A stretch of 64,000 nucleotides of DNA from Nymphaea colorata (lineage: Eukaryota; Streptophyta; Magnoliopsida; Nymphaeales; Nymphaeaceae). Numbering within the stretch: the first letter of the stretch is position 1; the number at the start of each line of letters is the position of its first letter. A program made the position numbers and the translations under genes. Below the pieces are notes generated by a model. The model had not been told where the DNA came from. It searched no databases and was given only the letters and a program-made list of their open reading frames with translations. The stretch is from contig NC_045138.2 of the NCBI RefSeq assembly GCF_008831285.2, positions 4,619,205-4,683,204 on the forward strand, in the 5' to 3' direction. Shown piece after piece: positions 12,872-25,458 of this stretch.

Positions 12872-13152
12872 TAAGAGTGTGTTTGACAATTAAACTCAGA
12901 TTTCAATTCCAAAGCTGATCTGCCTAAGATCCCTTTTACGTGGGATGCACAGTGGAAACAAACATTGGATTTTGCTACTATGTGAGAAAATTGGATTTGT
13001 TTCCCAGGCACTTATGACAAAAACATTGGATTTGAGGTTGAATGGGATGAGATCTGTCCTTAAATTCATGAATATGAGATTCTAGTGATCTCAAATCCGA
13101 GGCTACCTAAAGCTCTATAAAGAACTTCACTTATTGTCAAACAAAGAAGTTT
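12872..13152. mobile_element. MITE-like element with GTTTGACAAT terminal repeats
   Basis: The left end has GAGTGTGTTTGACAATTAA and the right end ATTGTCAAACAAAG, giving terminal inverted repeats with core GTTTGACAAT about 280 bp apart. The interior has no coding capacity. The inverted copy lies at about 54941-55222, so the element inserted before the arms were duplicated. Superfamily (hAT or PIF/Harbinger) is undecided because the target duplication is unclear. Confidence 0.55.
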
Positions 13153-14499
13153 TTGCTCATTAGACAAACAACATGCACGTAGTACACAAAGTAGAAACAA
13201 TGAAGCACTTTCTCTTATTAATGTGACCTAACCTATCTGGAGAAGCCCAGTAATGTTTTTTGAATTTCAAGATCAGAATAGATGGAATTCGACTGCCTTT
13301 GTGTTCAAAAGTTGACTGATATGTTGAGTGCTATAAATAAAAATAAGATCCTCTTGCATTGATGCCTTGACTTGAACAAATTCAGCAAATTTGATACTGG
13401 TTCGGTCAAATCAAGTGTGCCACTCTTAATTGCGTCCTCCTGTAAACTTATGCCGATGCAAGTCAACTTGATGCAAAATAATTTCAAATGACAATTAGTT
13501 TAGCCTAAGTGCGATATTAGGTACTGAATTTGATAAAGTTGAGATTAATGATATGTTAATTGAAATTAAACAATTAATGGAGTCGGTTTTGGCTCAAGAC
13601 TCAACTTAGCTCAGACCTAGTGATGGTCTTGATCAATCTAGGCAACTCAGGTGGCCAGTCCATTTCTACCAAGTTCATGGCGTGTAGTCGGGTATGTGGT
13701 GGCCTTCAATGTCTAGCAGTCACCGGCTTCGTGTTGGTGGACTTAGTTGAGGTTGGTCAGACAGGCTTATCTGGTTGGAGATTTAAATTGTTACTTCACC
13801 CAGATTTTCTTATGGGTTTGGTTATCAAGATCGCTAGCCGTTGCTTGAAAGCTATCTTTATATATATATATATATATATCTGTGTGTGTGTGTTTTGAAA
13901 AATAAGATGTTATATGTTGGAAAGAATTTAAATGACACTTCCAAACCAGGATTTTTTGGAGTATTTTACAAGCTCAAAACCTAGTTTTGTAAAATACAGT
14001 AGAAAAGCAATCCCCATTAGGTTAAAATTCATATAAAACTAGATTTTGGGTGTACCACCAAACAAATAAACAAATTTTGAAAACTCATTAGAAAACATAG
14101 GTTTTCATAAAACCTTTCCAAAACTTGTTTAGACCATGGTTTCATCCGAATGACACTTTAAAATTAAAAAAATATATTTTGTGCCTTATAAAAAAACTCT
14201 AAGTATGTCAACTGATTGGATTTAAATCCGATATATCCTTAACCGTATCTGCTATTTTCGGATTCAAATTCAGATTTAGATACGAATAAAGAAAAGTCAT
14301 ATCCGAATCTGAAATTTGAATACAAATCTAATTTTTATATTCATATTCAAATCTGAATCCCAATTTTGAACTGGATTTTATGAATTTTCAAAATATAATA
14401 GCATTAGATACAAGATATTTGTCTAAAAATGAATCTGATTCGAATCCATATCCATATGTGATTGGATATTTGCATATATCTGAATCTGGACCAGATCGG

Positions 14500-14554
14500 A
14501 TGCCACCGGCCTCTTGATCTCGTCATATTCCATAGAGCCATTCTCGAACGACCC
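14500..14554 (-). pseudogene. TBL (DUF231) exon remnant, left arm
   Basis: The minus strand encodes ENGSMEYDEIKRPVA, which matches the TBL motif TEYDEIERPVAY decoded at 51650-51700. Only this short piece survives; beyond it the sequence passes into the AT-rich arm. Its presence in both arms shows that a TBL gene fragment was part of the locus before the inverted duplication. TBL proteins are Golgi polysaccharide O-acetyltransferases. This piece is not functional. Confidence 0.6.
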
Positions 14555-16489
14555 CTCGACTCCAGCGAGAAATAAAATGAAAAAAATGAGTTGCAAACTT
14601 TCCTAAACTGAAAAAAACTTAAATATAACTTAACGTTATTGTAATTTTAAATATAATGTAAGTTTAAGCAATACAGAAAAATTAGGACCTGCACAATGAA
14701 AAGGAAATAGAAAAACATGAACATAGTTTTTTCATTATTTAAAGCTATCAATCTCTAAAAAATATTTTTTTCCAAATTTAAAAGAATGTTGAAAAATTAA
14801 GTATAAGAAAGAACCCATGAATTTCTGGCTAAGTACCATCCAAAATATTTAATTTGGTTATTTTCTATTAAATAAAAAATTAAGTTAAGTACAATAATTT
14901 TGCTTTTAAGAAATAGACATATAACACAATTGAATCGGGTAATGTAATAAAATATTTTTACTTAAAATAATAAGTTCAAGTGTTAAGGGCATTATTGTAA
15001 ATCAAATTAAATTATCTCTTTTCTTTTCTTTTATATGCAAACAAACTTTTATAATAATATATTTTTCTTTCTTCTCCTTTTCTTTTCTTTCCCCACCAAT
15101 TTTCTTTCAATTCCTTTTTCTTTCTTGTCCCTTCCATCCATTAATCATTTTCTTAAGTTTTCCTCCATCCAAACACGGTGAATCCAAACATGGCAAAAAA
15201 GATAAGGCCGAAAAACCCATATCTATTCGACTAGCTATCTTAGGCTTTGTTTGGACCTTCCCTTCTATACTTATATTTAGCGGTCATAGTTATGGGCAAA
15301 TGATCTAGTCATTAAATCTAGGAAACAACAAAATCATTTCGATCCAGTCTTTGATGCTACTATTGCAAGCGTTGCGAACATGGTTATATGTGGCATACTG
15401 ATATACAAATTTTCATGCAACCGTATTTGGTACACTGTAAGGTTAATGAATAAAATACCCTAAGATCTCTCAGCAACCATCTACCTACAGCAAAGGGTTA
15501 AAAAGAGCTTTATGCCCTTTGTTCAATAGTTTTTGCCAATAAAGAAAAAAGAGATGAGCACTGAAATCATTCCTTTTAGCCAAATGGAATAGAAACGAAA
15601 GCGCTACAATAATCACACCACTAGCTAAAAATTGTGTCACAGAAAACAAACAGATCATGCTGTAAGTCGTCACCTTCTTTTATAATTTGGTCGTGAAAAA
15701 TGCATAGCCTTTCATAACACAGCGGAAAGTTCCGCTAAAATGTTACCTTTGTGTGTGCATACTTTGTAGTGTGCAATCGAAGGGCCCCAGTTGGTGACTT
15801 GCTTTTTAATTAAACCAATAGAATATCTAATTCAAGAATCTTTTTAAAAATTTATCGATTTCAGCACTCAACCATATCCATATATCATAGGAGTCGTAAA
15901 ATATTTATATGTATCTTGGAAAGTTTCTCTAGAAAATGGGAATAATTATTAAAAAGGGAATAAACCTGAAAATATGTAATTCATAAGATTTGGTCTATCA
16001 TAAATAAAATTATTCTCTTATCGCTGTCTTTTTGACTGGTGGATTTCATAACTGTCTTTTTTTGGCTTTTTTTTTGTATGAATACCCTTTTGTTTTTGTT
16101 TTTTTGTACGAATACCCTTTGTCTACTGTAAAAAAAAAATGATGTTCTCGACACTTTGTCTCTTTTGCTGTGGTATTATGGATTAAATTCATATCACACC
16201 TGCCTATTTTACTTTAGTCTATAGGAATACTGTTGGTCCATTGTAACGAAAATGATTCTCTGGTCACCGTTTTTTCTTTACTGATTGATGGTTTGTATTA
16301 AATTCATCAAACAATTGTGCTTTTTGCTTTATTTTGTATGAATACCTGAAGAGGCTGAAGCCTCTTCCTTTTTTCTTTCAACCCGGTTCTCGGTGGAGAG
16401 CTTTCATAATATATGAACTAACAGTAGCACTCATAATGAATGAACAAACATTGAACTTTCATTGACCCATTAGTCCCACCAACTACAAA
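14555..16489. other. AT-rich DNA, no gene recognised
   Basis: Long A- and T-rich tracts and a pyrimidine-rich patch at about 15060-15180. A GGCTTTGTTTGGA phrase near 15243 resembles ends of small plant DNA transposons, but I could not pair it with a second end. Open frames such as 15485-15673 (minus) have no domain. Confidence 0.4.
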
Positions 16490-17233
16490 CGGACATCGAT
16501 CTAAAATGAATTTTTAAACCCAAGTTTAGATCCGAATCAAACCCAAAATTTGAAATCACATTCGAAACGACAAAAATTTGAGCGTCGCGCGAGCATAGAC
16601 TTCCCTTTGTCTAAGGTCTCATTTCCATGCCAAAACATGTTTTGAAACCCAAGTCACATGCTCGAACGAGTTGACAAATGACTGAACCGAAATCAGATTT
16701 GGAGCGAGTCTGGAGTCACTCAAAATGGAGTCGACCGCCTATTTTCAACAAAAACTTTTCTTTTACCCATTTTAAATAAAAAAAATGTTTTTATGCTTCC
16801 TATATCAACAACATTTTTATTTTATTTTTTCAAATTTTATTTAAATTAAAAAAAACGTTTTTTTTGCTCTCCCACGCACCTGCGCATGCTAATGCAATGC
16901 TTGACAGCGCGTGCGACCGTGCGGTCATGCGTTGCTGTGCACATGCGCAGCCAAAACATCCTTCCGGGCCTGCCTTGTGCGCAGACCCCATTTGTCTTCA
17001 AAAATTGATATTTGGAGGCCATTTTTTGAACATTTTTTAAGGGCATTTGCCCTACCTATGCCCCCAAAAAATGAATTTCCAAGCCTAATGGCCAATCAAT
17101 ACTTATTTCAAACCCATTTATTTTTCAAAATAATTCAAAATTATTTGAAATTCAAAAGAATTTGAATTTTGAGTTTGGCTCCAAAATCCTCTATAAATAC
17201 TGCCCATTTCCCCCCTCTTAAGCAATGAGTAAC
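16490..17233 (+). mobile_element. Truncated LTR fragment of the Tat-like family
   Basis: The segment matches the first ~770 bp of the LTR at 36544, from GATCTAAAATGAATTTTTAA through GAGCGTCGCG, the GGAGTCGACC phrase and the CTATAAATACTGCCC promoter-like motif. It stops at AGCAATGAG, where the next LTR begins. It lacks its first ~60 bp and everything downstream, so the element at 17234 appears to have inserted into this older LTR. Confidence 0.75.
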
Positions 17234-17380
17234 TGTAATTACCTCAAATTTTTTCCAAAAAGAATGCCCTCTTTTATTAAAAAAACAAAACCCAATTTTT
17301 GGATCTAAATTGGTCCAAAGCCACAATCCAAATCTAAATTAGATCCAAAAACCCAAGTTCAAATCCAAATCAAGCATTTG

Positions 17381-17740
17381 AGACCCATTTGCCCCTCCTT
17401 TTTGACAAAAAACCTTTTTCTGGGGGGCAATTTTGGTCTTTTTGATAAATAATATCCATTTGCCCCTCCTTTTGAGAAAGAACCTCCTTTTAAAGGGTAA
17501 TTTTTATCTTTTTGGTAAACAAGACCCATTTGTCCCTTCTTTCTGACAAAGAACCTCCTTTTAGAGGGCAATTTTTGTCTTTTTGGTAAAGAAGACCCAT
17601 TTGCCCATCTTTTTTGACAAAGAACCTCCATTTAGAGGTCAATTTTGGTTTTTTTAGTAAACAAGATCCATTTGCCCCTCCTTTTTGACAAAGAACCTCC
17701 TTTGAGAGAGTAATTTTGGTCTTTTACAAAAAAAAAATTA
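17381..17740. repeat. 71-bp tandem repeat inside the LTR, five units
   Basis: The phrase CCATTTGCCCCTCC or variants recurs near 17386, 17457, 17527, 17598 and 17669, a spacing of 70-71 bp. Each unit also contains GACAAAGAACCTCC. The block lies upstream of the LTR TATA-like motif and is not seen as an array in the sister LTRs at 1664 and 36544. Confidence 0.85.
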
Positions 17741-18049
17741 AATTTTAGGTTTTGGCTCAAAAATCTTCTATAAATACCCCCCACTTCCCCCCCCGTTAGG
17801 CAAGGTTGTCCCTTGAGAGAAACTCTAGTGTATTCTCACTTGAAGGCTTAGAGTTTCTCTTGAGCTCTCTCTCTCTCCCTCTTCCTCTTTCCATTTATCT
17901 CCAACTTGGAGGAAGCCATAACCCTCTTGGAGGCATCATCTTTGAGCTTCACTCAAGGAGATCTTCAAGCTAAGGTATTCACTTTTCCAAAAGTTATTCT
18001 CCCTAGAGGTATGTAATCATTATCTCATCTCTTTCTTTCTTCATTTTCC

Positions 18050-18760
18050 TTTCTTCTTCCTCTCCCCATGGCCAAAGGAGATAGCTCTCACTCTCTATTT
18101 TAGAGTCAAGAGGCTATGCTCAAGTATACCGGGAGCATAAGAAGATGAGATGATCTTCAATTCTATGATTAAATCATGTTCTTTCTTTTCTTGATTATAG
18201 TATTGTTGTTATTGTTCTTTCTCTTCGTTAATATATTCTTGTTTTTATTGTCATTTCTTTTTCTTGAATATAGTTTGGTTGTTGTTCTCTTTATTTTCTT
18301 CTCATCTTCATCTCCCTATGGCCAAAAGAGATGGCACTCAATCTCTATTTGAGAGAGAAGAGGCTATGTTCAAGTGCACCGGGAGCATGGAAAGATGAGA
18401 TGATCTTTCATTTCAAGCTTAAATCATGCTTTGTATTTTATTAAATATGGCATTGTCTTCCATTTTCATGTTCTTCTCATCTTCATCTCCTCATGGCCAA
18501 AGGAGATAGCACTCAATCTCTATTTTAGAGACAAGAGGCTATGCTCAAGTGCACTGGGAGCATGGAAAGATGAGATGATTTCTCATTTTAAGCTTAAATC
18601 ATGTTTTCTATTTCATTAAATATGACATTGTCTTTATTTTATTGTCATCTTCATCTCGCCATGGCCAAAGAAGATGACACTCAATCTCTATTTTAGAGAT
18701 AAGAGGCTATGCTTGAGTGTACCGGGAGCATGATGAAATGGTATATCTTTTCATTGTTAC
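18050..18760. repeat. ~170-250-bp tandem repeat inside the LTR, four units
   Basis: The phrase TGGCCAAAGGAGAT (or GGCCAAAAGAGAT) occurs near 18071, 18321, 18496 and 18664. Each copy is followed by a run through CTCTATTTTAGAG, AAGAGGCTATG and ACCGGGAGCAT. The solo LTR at 36544 has one related copy near 37730. Unequal exchange within the LTR is the likely cause. Confidence 0.8.
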
Positions 18761-18845
18761 ATCATGTTCTATCTCTATTTACATCATGTTTTTTTTGTCC
18801 CTCACTCCATTATGTTCTCTCTCTTTCTCCCCCCCATCATGCTCC

Positions 18846-18877
<32 letters not shown>

Positions 18878-20363
18878 TTCTCTTGCTTTCCTTCCTTGAA
18901 TATTGTTTATATGCTATTACTTAATTTTCCATTTGTATGTGAATGCATGGTGAGAATGAGAGTGTGGTTTGGGATTCTCTCTTTATTATTATGTTGACTA
19001 ATTTTTGAGGTTGGGGCTTGTCCAACCCGAGAAGAACCTTCACGAATTTGTACATGTTAAAGTGCATTTTCGTATCATTTCGTGTTAATTTCCTTTTAAT
19101 CGACCGATTACGAACCCTAGTGAGCACCCCATCGTGTGGTTTGAGTTTCTTTCATACCCAACGGTGGATGAAACATATTCCATTGCAACTAATGAAATAA
19201 CTATGTTTTATGTTTTCCAAAATACTTTCAAAAGATTCCTTTCTAATATGGCTTTGGGGACTTAGCTTAAGCACTTGTATGAGTCCAAGCACCCTTCCGG
19301 CCTATATCAAATTTGAAGTCAGATGATTTAACTTATCTTTAGACTCATGAAGGCATACATGTATATACATGTTATATAAATATATGTGCATTTGATGATT
19401 CTCTTTATCATTCTTTCTCTATGTTTACATATCTCTTTTGAAGTTTTTGTATCAATATGAATGCATATATATATATATATGAATCTCTTACTTTTCTCTC
19501 TCTAGAATCTTTTTCTCCTTTCAAGTCAAATGCCTTTATCTACAAATTTCTTATATATATATATATATATATATATATCATTCTCCATTTCTTTTCCTCT
19601 AAAATATTTCTCTTTATTCAAATCAATGAAGTTTTTACAATCTTCCATATATCTTTTCTACCGCCCTCTCTTTCTCTCTTTCTTTTAAAAGCTTCATTTT
19701 CTTTCTCTACTCAAATTAAAACCTCATTTTCATAACCTTACATATATGTATCTATACGTATATAGATATACATATATATATATATGTGTATGTGTGTACG
19801 AATGCATATCTTTCTTCCTTTTAAATATTTGATTTTGTGATTTTCAAGATCTCTTTCTCTTTCTCCTTCTCTAATTTTTCTTACAATCAAATATCTCATC
19901 TTTTGCATTCTTTTGGACATCTTTCTTCACCAAAATCATTTTCAATTACCGACTTCATTAAGACCGAATTAGAGCAAAATCTCAAGCCTACTTAAAGTCT
20001 TAAGGGAACACTAAAATGACTTCAAAGTGATTCCCCAAGCTTTTCAAATGATATTTAAAAGATTTCTCAACTCTAGTTTTCATCAAAATGTTTCACATTC
20101 TCAAGCAATTGTTCAAGAACCTTTTCAAAAGTTTGAAACATCAAACTTCCAATATTCTTCTAGACCGCATATAGAAAAGGTGTTTATGACAAAATGAAAT
20201 GCATCAATAATAAACATAGCCCCTGGATTGATTACCCTCGGTAAAGGTGCCGGGAACGGTTGATCCTTGTACCGATGGGCGAATCCCTTTCTATTTTATT
20301 TTCAAATAAAAATCTTATTTTTCTGGAGCACTCCAAATACTAAATTTTTGTGGATGGAAAGAG

Positions 20364-21157
20364 ATGGCGACTGTGATGGGACCCGTCATCGTTTGGCTAT
20401 GGTTATAATTGATGCATTTTTACTAAATTGAACATCTCACATATTGCCAATGATAAAGCATGTCCCCTATTTTGACCTTGACCCCATTGGCACTTCATTG
20501 TATTGCTTGGTGATTATGTTTGCTATCTTGCATATATGACTAATTGAGGAGGATCAATCATGTTCACTTAGATCTAATATCAAATACAACCCTCCTCAAT
20601 TTAAGATTTGTTTGAAAACAATGTTTGCTCTTATATTTATTTCAATCATCATCTTAGGCAACATTGCATTAGAGAGAACTCATTTTACATGATTTTTCAT
20701 ATTTCAAAATTCATCATCCCTATTAGTCTTGGGCATCATGTTGCCGGACATGGTCTTTGGCGGTAGCACAAGACTAAGCCTTACAACTAGACCACACCTT
20801 GGGTGGAAAAGCCCCCTCGTTAGTACCATGAGTCGTAATTTGTGGTATATCGACGAGCGATCAAGGAGAAGTTGATAAACCCTACCCTTAATTGCCTATG
20901 GAAGAATCTATGCTCGTACTAAGCCATTTAGCTAAAGTATATAAGCATAACTTGATATTGGACCATCGTGACACAAAATTATCTCAATTAGGTACCTATA
21001 CCTATTTTCTAAAAAAATTATTTCAAACGACATATGGATGTGCGTAAAACCTTGTGTGATGTTTTACAACCTCATTGCATACCTCTACTTTACGTTGTCT
21101 TGGTCAACCTAGTCAATCTTTTCACTAATTCAATCTTTATCATTTAGAGTCATCATT
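20364..21157 (+). other. Primer binding site and leader of the Tat-like element
   Basis: TGGCGACTGTGATGGGAC at 20364 resembles the TGGCGACTC-type primer sites of Tat/Ogre elements, with several changes. It follows directly on the LTR end. The next ~800 bp have no domain and are AT-rich, as expected of an untranslated leader before ORF1. Confidence 0.65.
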
Positions 21158-22344
21158 CAAGATGTATTCTTTACAATGTGGTGCCACATTCTCTTATGAT
21201 CATATCCTCTTTGGAGAAAGACCCGAACGGTCTACTTACATCTCTCTTGAGTCTAAACCTTTGGCTCCCGAATGGTATCGGTCTTGACATCCCACCTTCT
21301 CTCGGATGTTTCCTTCTTACTTTGAAGATTGTGGGCTAGAGACTGGCAGCTGGAGGAATGCAGTTAGTTGATGGAAATTTGGTACATGCAATTGCCGAGC
21401 ATTGGAACCCAAGGACCTCATCTTTTTGGTTTCCACGGGGAGAAATGACAATATTACTATATGAATTTGCCGAAATACTTGACCTCCCTACCCCAACTTG
21501 TGACCCAAATGATCTATTGGAAAAACAATTCCTTATGAACCCAACCAATGTCAATGCAAATGACCTCATTGATCACTTTACTGAACGAAAAACTTGTCCT
21601 TTAGTAGAAAACCATGAAAATCAAAGCATCAACATGAAAAATTTGTATGAAGAATTCAGAGTCTATGTTGAACCTTCCACTTTACCTCGGAAAGCCATAA
21701 GAAGAATTAAACATTGCATGATGCTCTGCACAGTAGGAGTGATCCTTTTTACCAATGGAAGTGACCTCCTAGATGTTCGTATTGCCTAATTTTTTTAGGT
21801 TTGGGGGCATAGTGGGACCCGACACTTGGCAGTAGCAATGACAGCCTTAGCCTTCCTTTACCGATGACTCACCCGTTTCACCATTGGAGATATTGACTTC
21901 ATAGAATGATGCACATATGCTTTGCAATTGTGCTTTCTCAAGCATGTGGGACCCCAAGCCAGTCTATTCAGAAACACTGATGGAGCATTGACAATTTTAG
22001 AACAACAACGCCGTTTAATTGAGCAGTTAGATGGAAATGAGATCATTTGGGACTATTGTGATCGTCATCAGGGCCCGCTTTGTTACACTCACCATCCTCA
22101 TGGGCGTACTACACTCTTGGGCCTCCATTTCATAACTGATTATTGTGCTGATAGATGTATGAGACAATTCTCTCAAAGGCAGAAGATGGTCTCTGTGCAT
22201 GCACCAATTGGAGCTATTCTCGAATTTGACCTTAGTTCTCTTCAATGGACGGCATTGTTTGCAGTAGTTCGACAAGAATGGAAGGCACAGATATCATACA
22301 CTTGGTTCACGAGCCCAGTGGTGAAGAAGGAATATGATGAGTGA
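21158..22344 (+). pseudogene. Extra ORF1 of a Tat/Ogre element, plant-mobile-domain-like
   Basis: The frame includes EHWNPRTSSFWFPRGEMTI followed by EILDLPTPT, the signature of the plant mobile domain (aminotransferase-like) proteins found as an additional ORF upstream of gag in Ogre-type elements. A second part (21922-22344) continues with LKHVGPQASLF and WDYCDRHQGPL. Frame changes and stops occur near 21260 and at 21787-21925, so it is broken. The role of this ORF in the element is not established. Its position between leader and gag supports the Tat/Ogre assignment. Confidence 0.7.
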
Positions 22345-22537
22345 TGGGATGCCAACCGACCACTATCCATCCTTCCCTAAAAGGTTTTATGTTGTCAACT
22401 TTGTATTCCTTCTGTCATTGTCTTCTTTATTAGTGTCTTTGAATGTAACTTTCAAAACTTTTAATGCAATATGAACCTTCATTTTGTCATCATTTCCCTT
22501 CAATAACGCCCATTTTCTTGTGTCATAAGGTAAATAT

Positions 22538-24537
22538 TTGAAAGCCAACAAGATGGTTGAAACCAGATCGCAAGCTAAACAGGCTCCTGAGAACGAGGCT
22601 TCATCTTCCGAGCTTAGGCCAGAAACACTTGATCTCTCAGCAATAGAGCTAGAAGGCTACCATATGTTCCGGTTATTCATGGAGCGATTCATGAAAGTGC
22701 AAGAAGAACAAAAGACCTTGATGATTGCTTCAGAGCCAAAAAATGAAAAGGCTACCAAGCAAAAGAGAAAGAAGAAAAACAACAAATCTTCCCCTACAGA
22801 CCAAGATGAAGGCCATTTGAGTTTAGATTCAACAACTAGCAAGGAGGAAAAACCTGTGTTGCTTCCTCTCAATAAGAAAAAGACAACGAAGAAAAGCAAG
22901 AAAGGAAAATAAATTATGGCAAAAAGCAGCTCACCTAGCCCTATCACCACTGGAAGTTCAGAAGAGAAACTTAAGAGAAAGAAAAAGCCAACTAAAAGGG
23001 GCGAAAAGACAAGGAAGCATGTCCTCAGCAGTAGCTCGGACAATGAAAGTTCTAAAGAGAGAGTAAAGGAGATCAAGGGCAAAAAGAAAAAGACAAAGCC
23101 AGAATTAATCAAGTCAAGTGATGATGAAAGTCCAACTAAGCGCAGGTTCTATGAAATGGAGAAAAGGAAGAACAATGTTGAACTAGGGGGAAAGGAAAAC
23201 GCTCATACTCAAGCGAGGATTATTACCTCGGTATTGAAGGAGATGAGGACGTGAAAGGCTTACCCAGGGGGTTCGTCAGATATGATGGAACCACCTGCCT
23301 ACATGTTCATCTTTGAACTTTCTTCAATGATTGCTATAAAATTTGAGCAAATAATAGATCTTTGTTTCGCTATTTTCCAAGAAGTCTTGAAGGGATCGCC
23401 GCACAATGGTACAAAGAAAATGTCAATCCAATCGAACTCAAGGAATTTGACAAGTTGATTAATATGTTTGTCAAAAGATTTGATCAAAATGCTCCCATGG
23501 CTCCAACCCTTAGTACCATTTGCAGTCTCCGTCAGAAACAAGGAGAAAAGGCTCGAGAATTCGTCCAAAAATGGAGAATTCAATGCAACAAGATAAAGGA
23601 GCCCATTTCTGAAACTCAAGCTTTGTCGCTCATCAAAAAGAATTTTGCTCAGCCCTTAAAAAGTCTTATCCGCAATGCCCCAATCAAGACCTTTGCTAAA
23701 TTGATTGAACAAGCGAATTTCATAGAGGAAGGAATTGAGGAGGGTGATTTTGATGGAATCATTACTCCTAAGTATGAGGATAATAAGAAAGGAGAGAGGA
23801 CACAGTTTCCTGCACAGTTCATATCTAACACTGGCATTCAAAAAGACAACAATAACAACTACAAGCATGACAAGGAAGTCAGTCTCAAGAAGAACACGCA
23901 GTTTTCCAAAGGCAATGATGAAAGAAAAAACAAACACCCAGACTGGAGTTATGACCGAAAATTCACTCCTCTCAGTCAGTCTCGCGAGAAGATTCTGGAA
24001 TACCTCATTGCTAAAGGAACTATAGTCTTGCCAAAAATGTTAGAGCCTCCGAAAATGATGGGAGGAAATAAAGAAAAATTGTGTAAGTTTCATAGGGCCC
24101 CTGGTCATGACACTGAGGATTGTTTTGTCCTCAGAAATATTATCCAGGACTTCATCAACATGGATCTCCAGGTTGGTGATGATAGCATCCCTGAGGTGCT
24201 GAAGAATCCATTTCCTGACCATGGGAATGTGGCAGTGGCCATGATCACCACAGGCACTCCACTCCCATATCATCCACAGGAGCACATCCGACCATGTGAG
24301 GGAAGCAGTCCACACAAGGTCATGATGACAGATCAAGGTGAGAAACCACTGAATTTTAATGTTATGATGAGTAGCAAGACGGAAAGTTCACCCAAAAAAC
24401 TTCTCATAATCCCAAAGACCTTTATCCTGCAAAGCGGCGATGATAAATTGTTAGGTGACTCTTCATATGGAGATTCGTGCTACTTGGGTGAGGTCCTCCC
24501 CTTGGAAGAGCGCATCGTTGAAGGAGAGTGTATTTAG
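22538..24537 (+). pseudogene. gag of the Tat-like element, broken
   Basis: It opens with MVETRSQAK and a long lysine/serine-rich region (22551-23250). The capsid-like retrotransposon gag domain follows, with AAQWYKENVNPIELKEFDKL and LRQKQGEKAREFVQKW (23395-23580), and a zinc-knuckle variant CKFHRAPGHDTEDC (Cx2Hx4Hx4C) near 24080. Defects: an in-frame TAA at 22910, a stop at 23252 and a frame change before 23362. Gag packages element RNA into cytoplasmic particles; this copy could not make a full-length protein. Confidence 0.85.
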
Positions 24538-24584
24538 GCATTTAAGGACCAGTCAATTACCTTTTCAGGAAAAGACCTCTCAAA

Positions 24585-24956
24585 ATGGGTTATTATCATG
24601 AAGAGGCTCTTTACATCGTCCTCCAGGTTAATGGGATGACTGTGCCACATATATTGATTGATGTAGGAAGTGGCTTGAATATTTGTCTTGATCTTACGGC
24701 CAAAGCTTTGGGGTTCCGTGAAGACAAATACCGCTCTAATGATATCAAGATTTATAGATATGATGGTCGAGGCATGAGCAGTAAAGGTACCATTGACATG
24801 AACATGATCATTGAAAATACCAGTCATCGCATTGTATTCCATATGGTAGATGTACCACCATCATATAACTTGCTGTTGGGACGACCTTGGATCCACCAAG
24901 TACGAGGGATCCCATCCACTCTTTATCTGTGCCTCAAATGGAATTTTGGCCCATAA
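24585..24956 (+). pseudogene. Aspartic protease domain of the Tat-like element
   Basis: The frame reads PHILIDVGSGLNICL; the Asp at 24660-24662 fits the catalytic D of the D-(T/S)-G motif, with Val in place of Thr/Ser. It ends with the conserved NLLLGRPWIHQ block near 24870. The expected polyprotein is interrupted by a stop at 24954 and by a frame change from gag. The family cleaves the Gag-Pol polyprotein; the D-V-G change and the broken frame make activity unlikely. Confidence 0.75.
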
Positions 24957-25458
24957 GTCATCACCGTAGGTGCTAAGGATTCGGTCGAGAGGTTGGTGCA
25001 ACCCATGCTCCCTAGGTCAACTGATTCGGTGGATGTACCGAGCATAAGAATAACAAAGGACAGACCTTTGGAAGAATAGATGCAGAAAATGGAGATAGGT
25101 GAATTATTGGGGAGTGCCCATACTGTTTCAAGCAACCATGCAAGTTACCAAAAACACTGTATGTTCATTTCAGGAAAAACCCTAAGGGATTTCAGCTGCT
25201 TCTCAAAGGTGGTTATCGTCCGTTCAGAGGCCTTGGGAAGAATGAAGATGGTCTCTTGCAGCCAATCAATATCCCTTTTCAGATGAATACCAGGGGACTA
25301 GGATACCATGAAGAAATTTGAAGATCTTGTTGGCTGGTAGTGTTCACCTTTGTTTCAAATCCTCCCACGAATTTTGTAATCTTGAACTTTTTTTGTACTT
25401 CTTTTTGTCTGGTCCTATGAGAGGACCCCCCTCTATGAACTAAAAACTTCGTTTCAAT

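Larger units (their letters stand above)
10680..14554. repeat. Left arm of a large inverted duplication
   Basis: The arm is the reverse complement of about 51640-57792. Matching landmarks include AACAAGTTGCAAGG (10750 versus 57710), AGAACATCTG(c/t)TGTGCAAC (11219 versus 56865), CAGGTGGCCAGTCCATTTC (13647 versus 54490) and TTTACAAAACTAGG (near 13985 versus 52470). By eye, aligned stretches look highly similar. The left arm lacks about 1.2 kb (52570-53730) and about 0.5 kb (53836-54340) present on the right. Part of the arm is itself a diverged tandem duplication (about 11760-11990 and 12000-12220). Confidence 0.8.
17234..20362 (+). mobile_element. 5-prime LTR of a Tat/Ogre-like Ty3/gypsy element
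   Basis: It starts TGTAATTACCTC and ends just before the primer site at 20364. The end region shares with the solo LTRs the block GATTGATTACC...CCGATGGGCGA followed by TTTTTCTGGAGCACTCC. At about 3.1 kb it is long, as is usual for Tat/Ogre elements. A CTATAAATACCCCC motif near 17770 is a plausible TATA box of the LTR promoter. It carries two internal tandem-repeat blocks. No 3-prime partner is present because the element is truncated near 27775. Confidence 0.8.

Noticed and set aside
22657-23112. A 151-codon minus-strand frame rich in Phe, Leu and Ser
   Set aside because: It is the antisense shadow of the lysine/serine-rich N-terminal part of gag.
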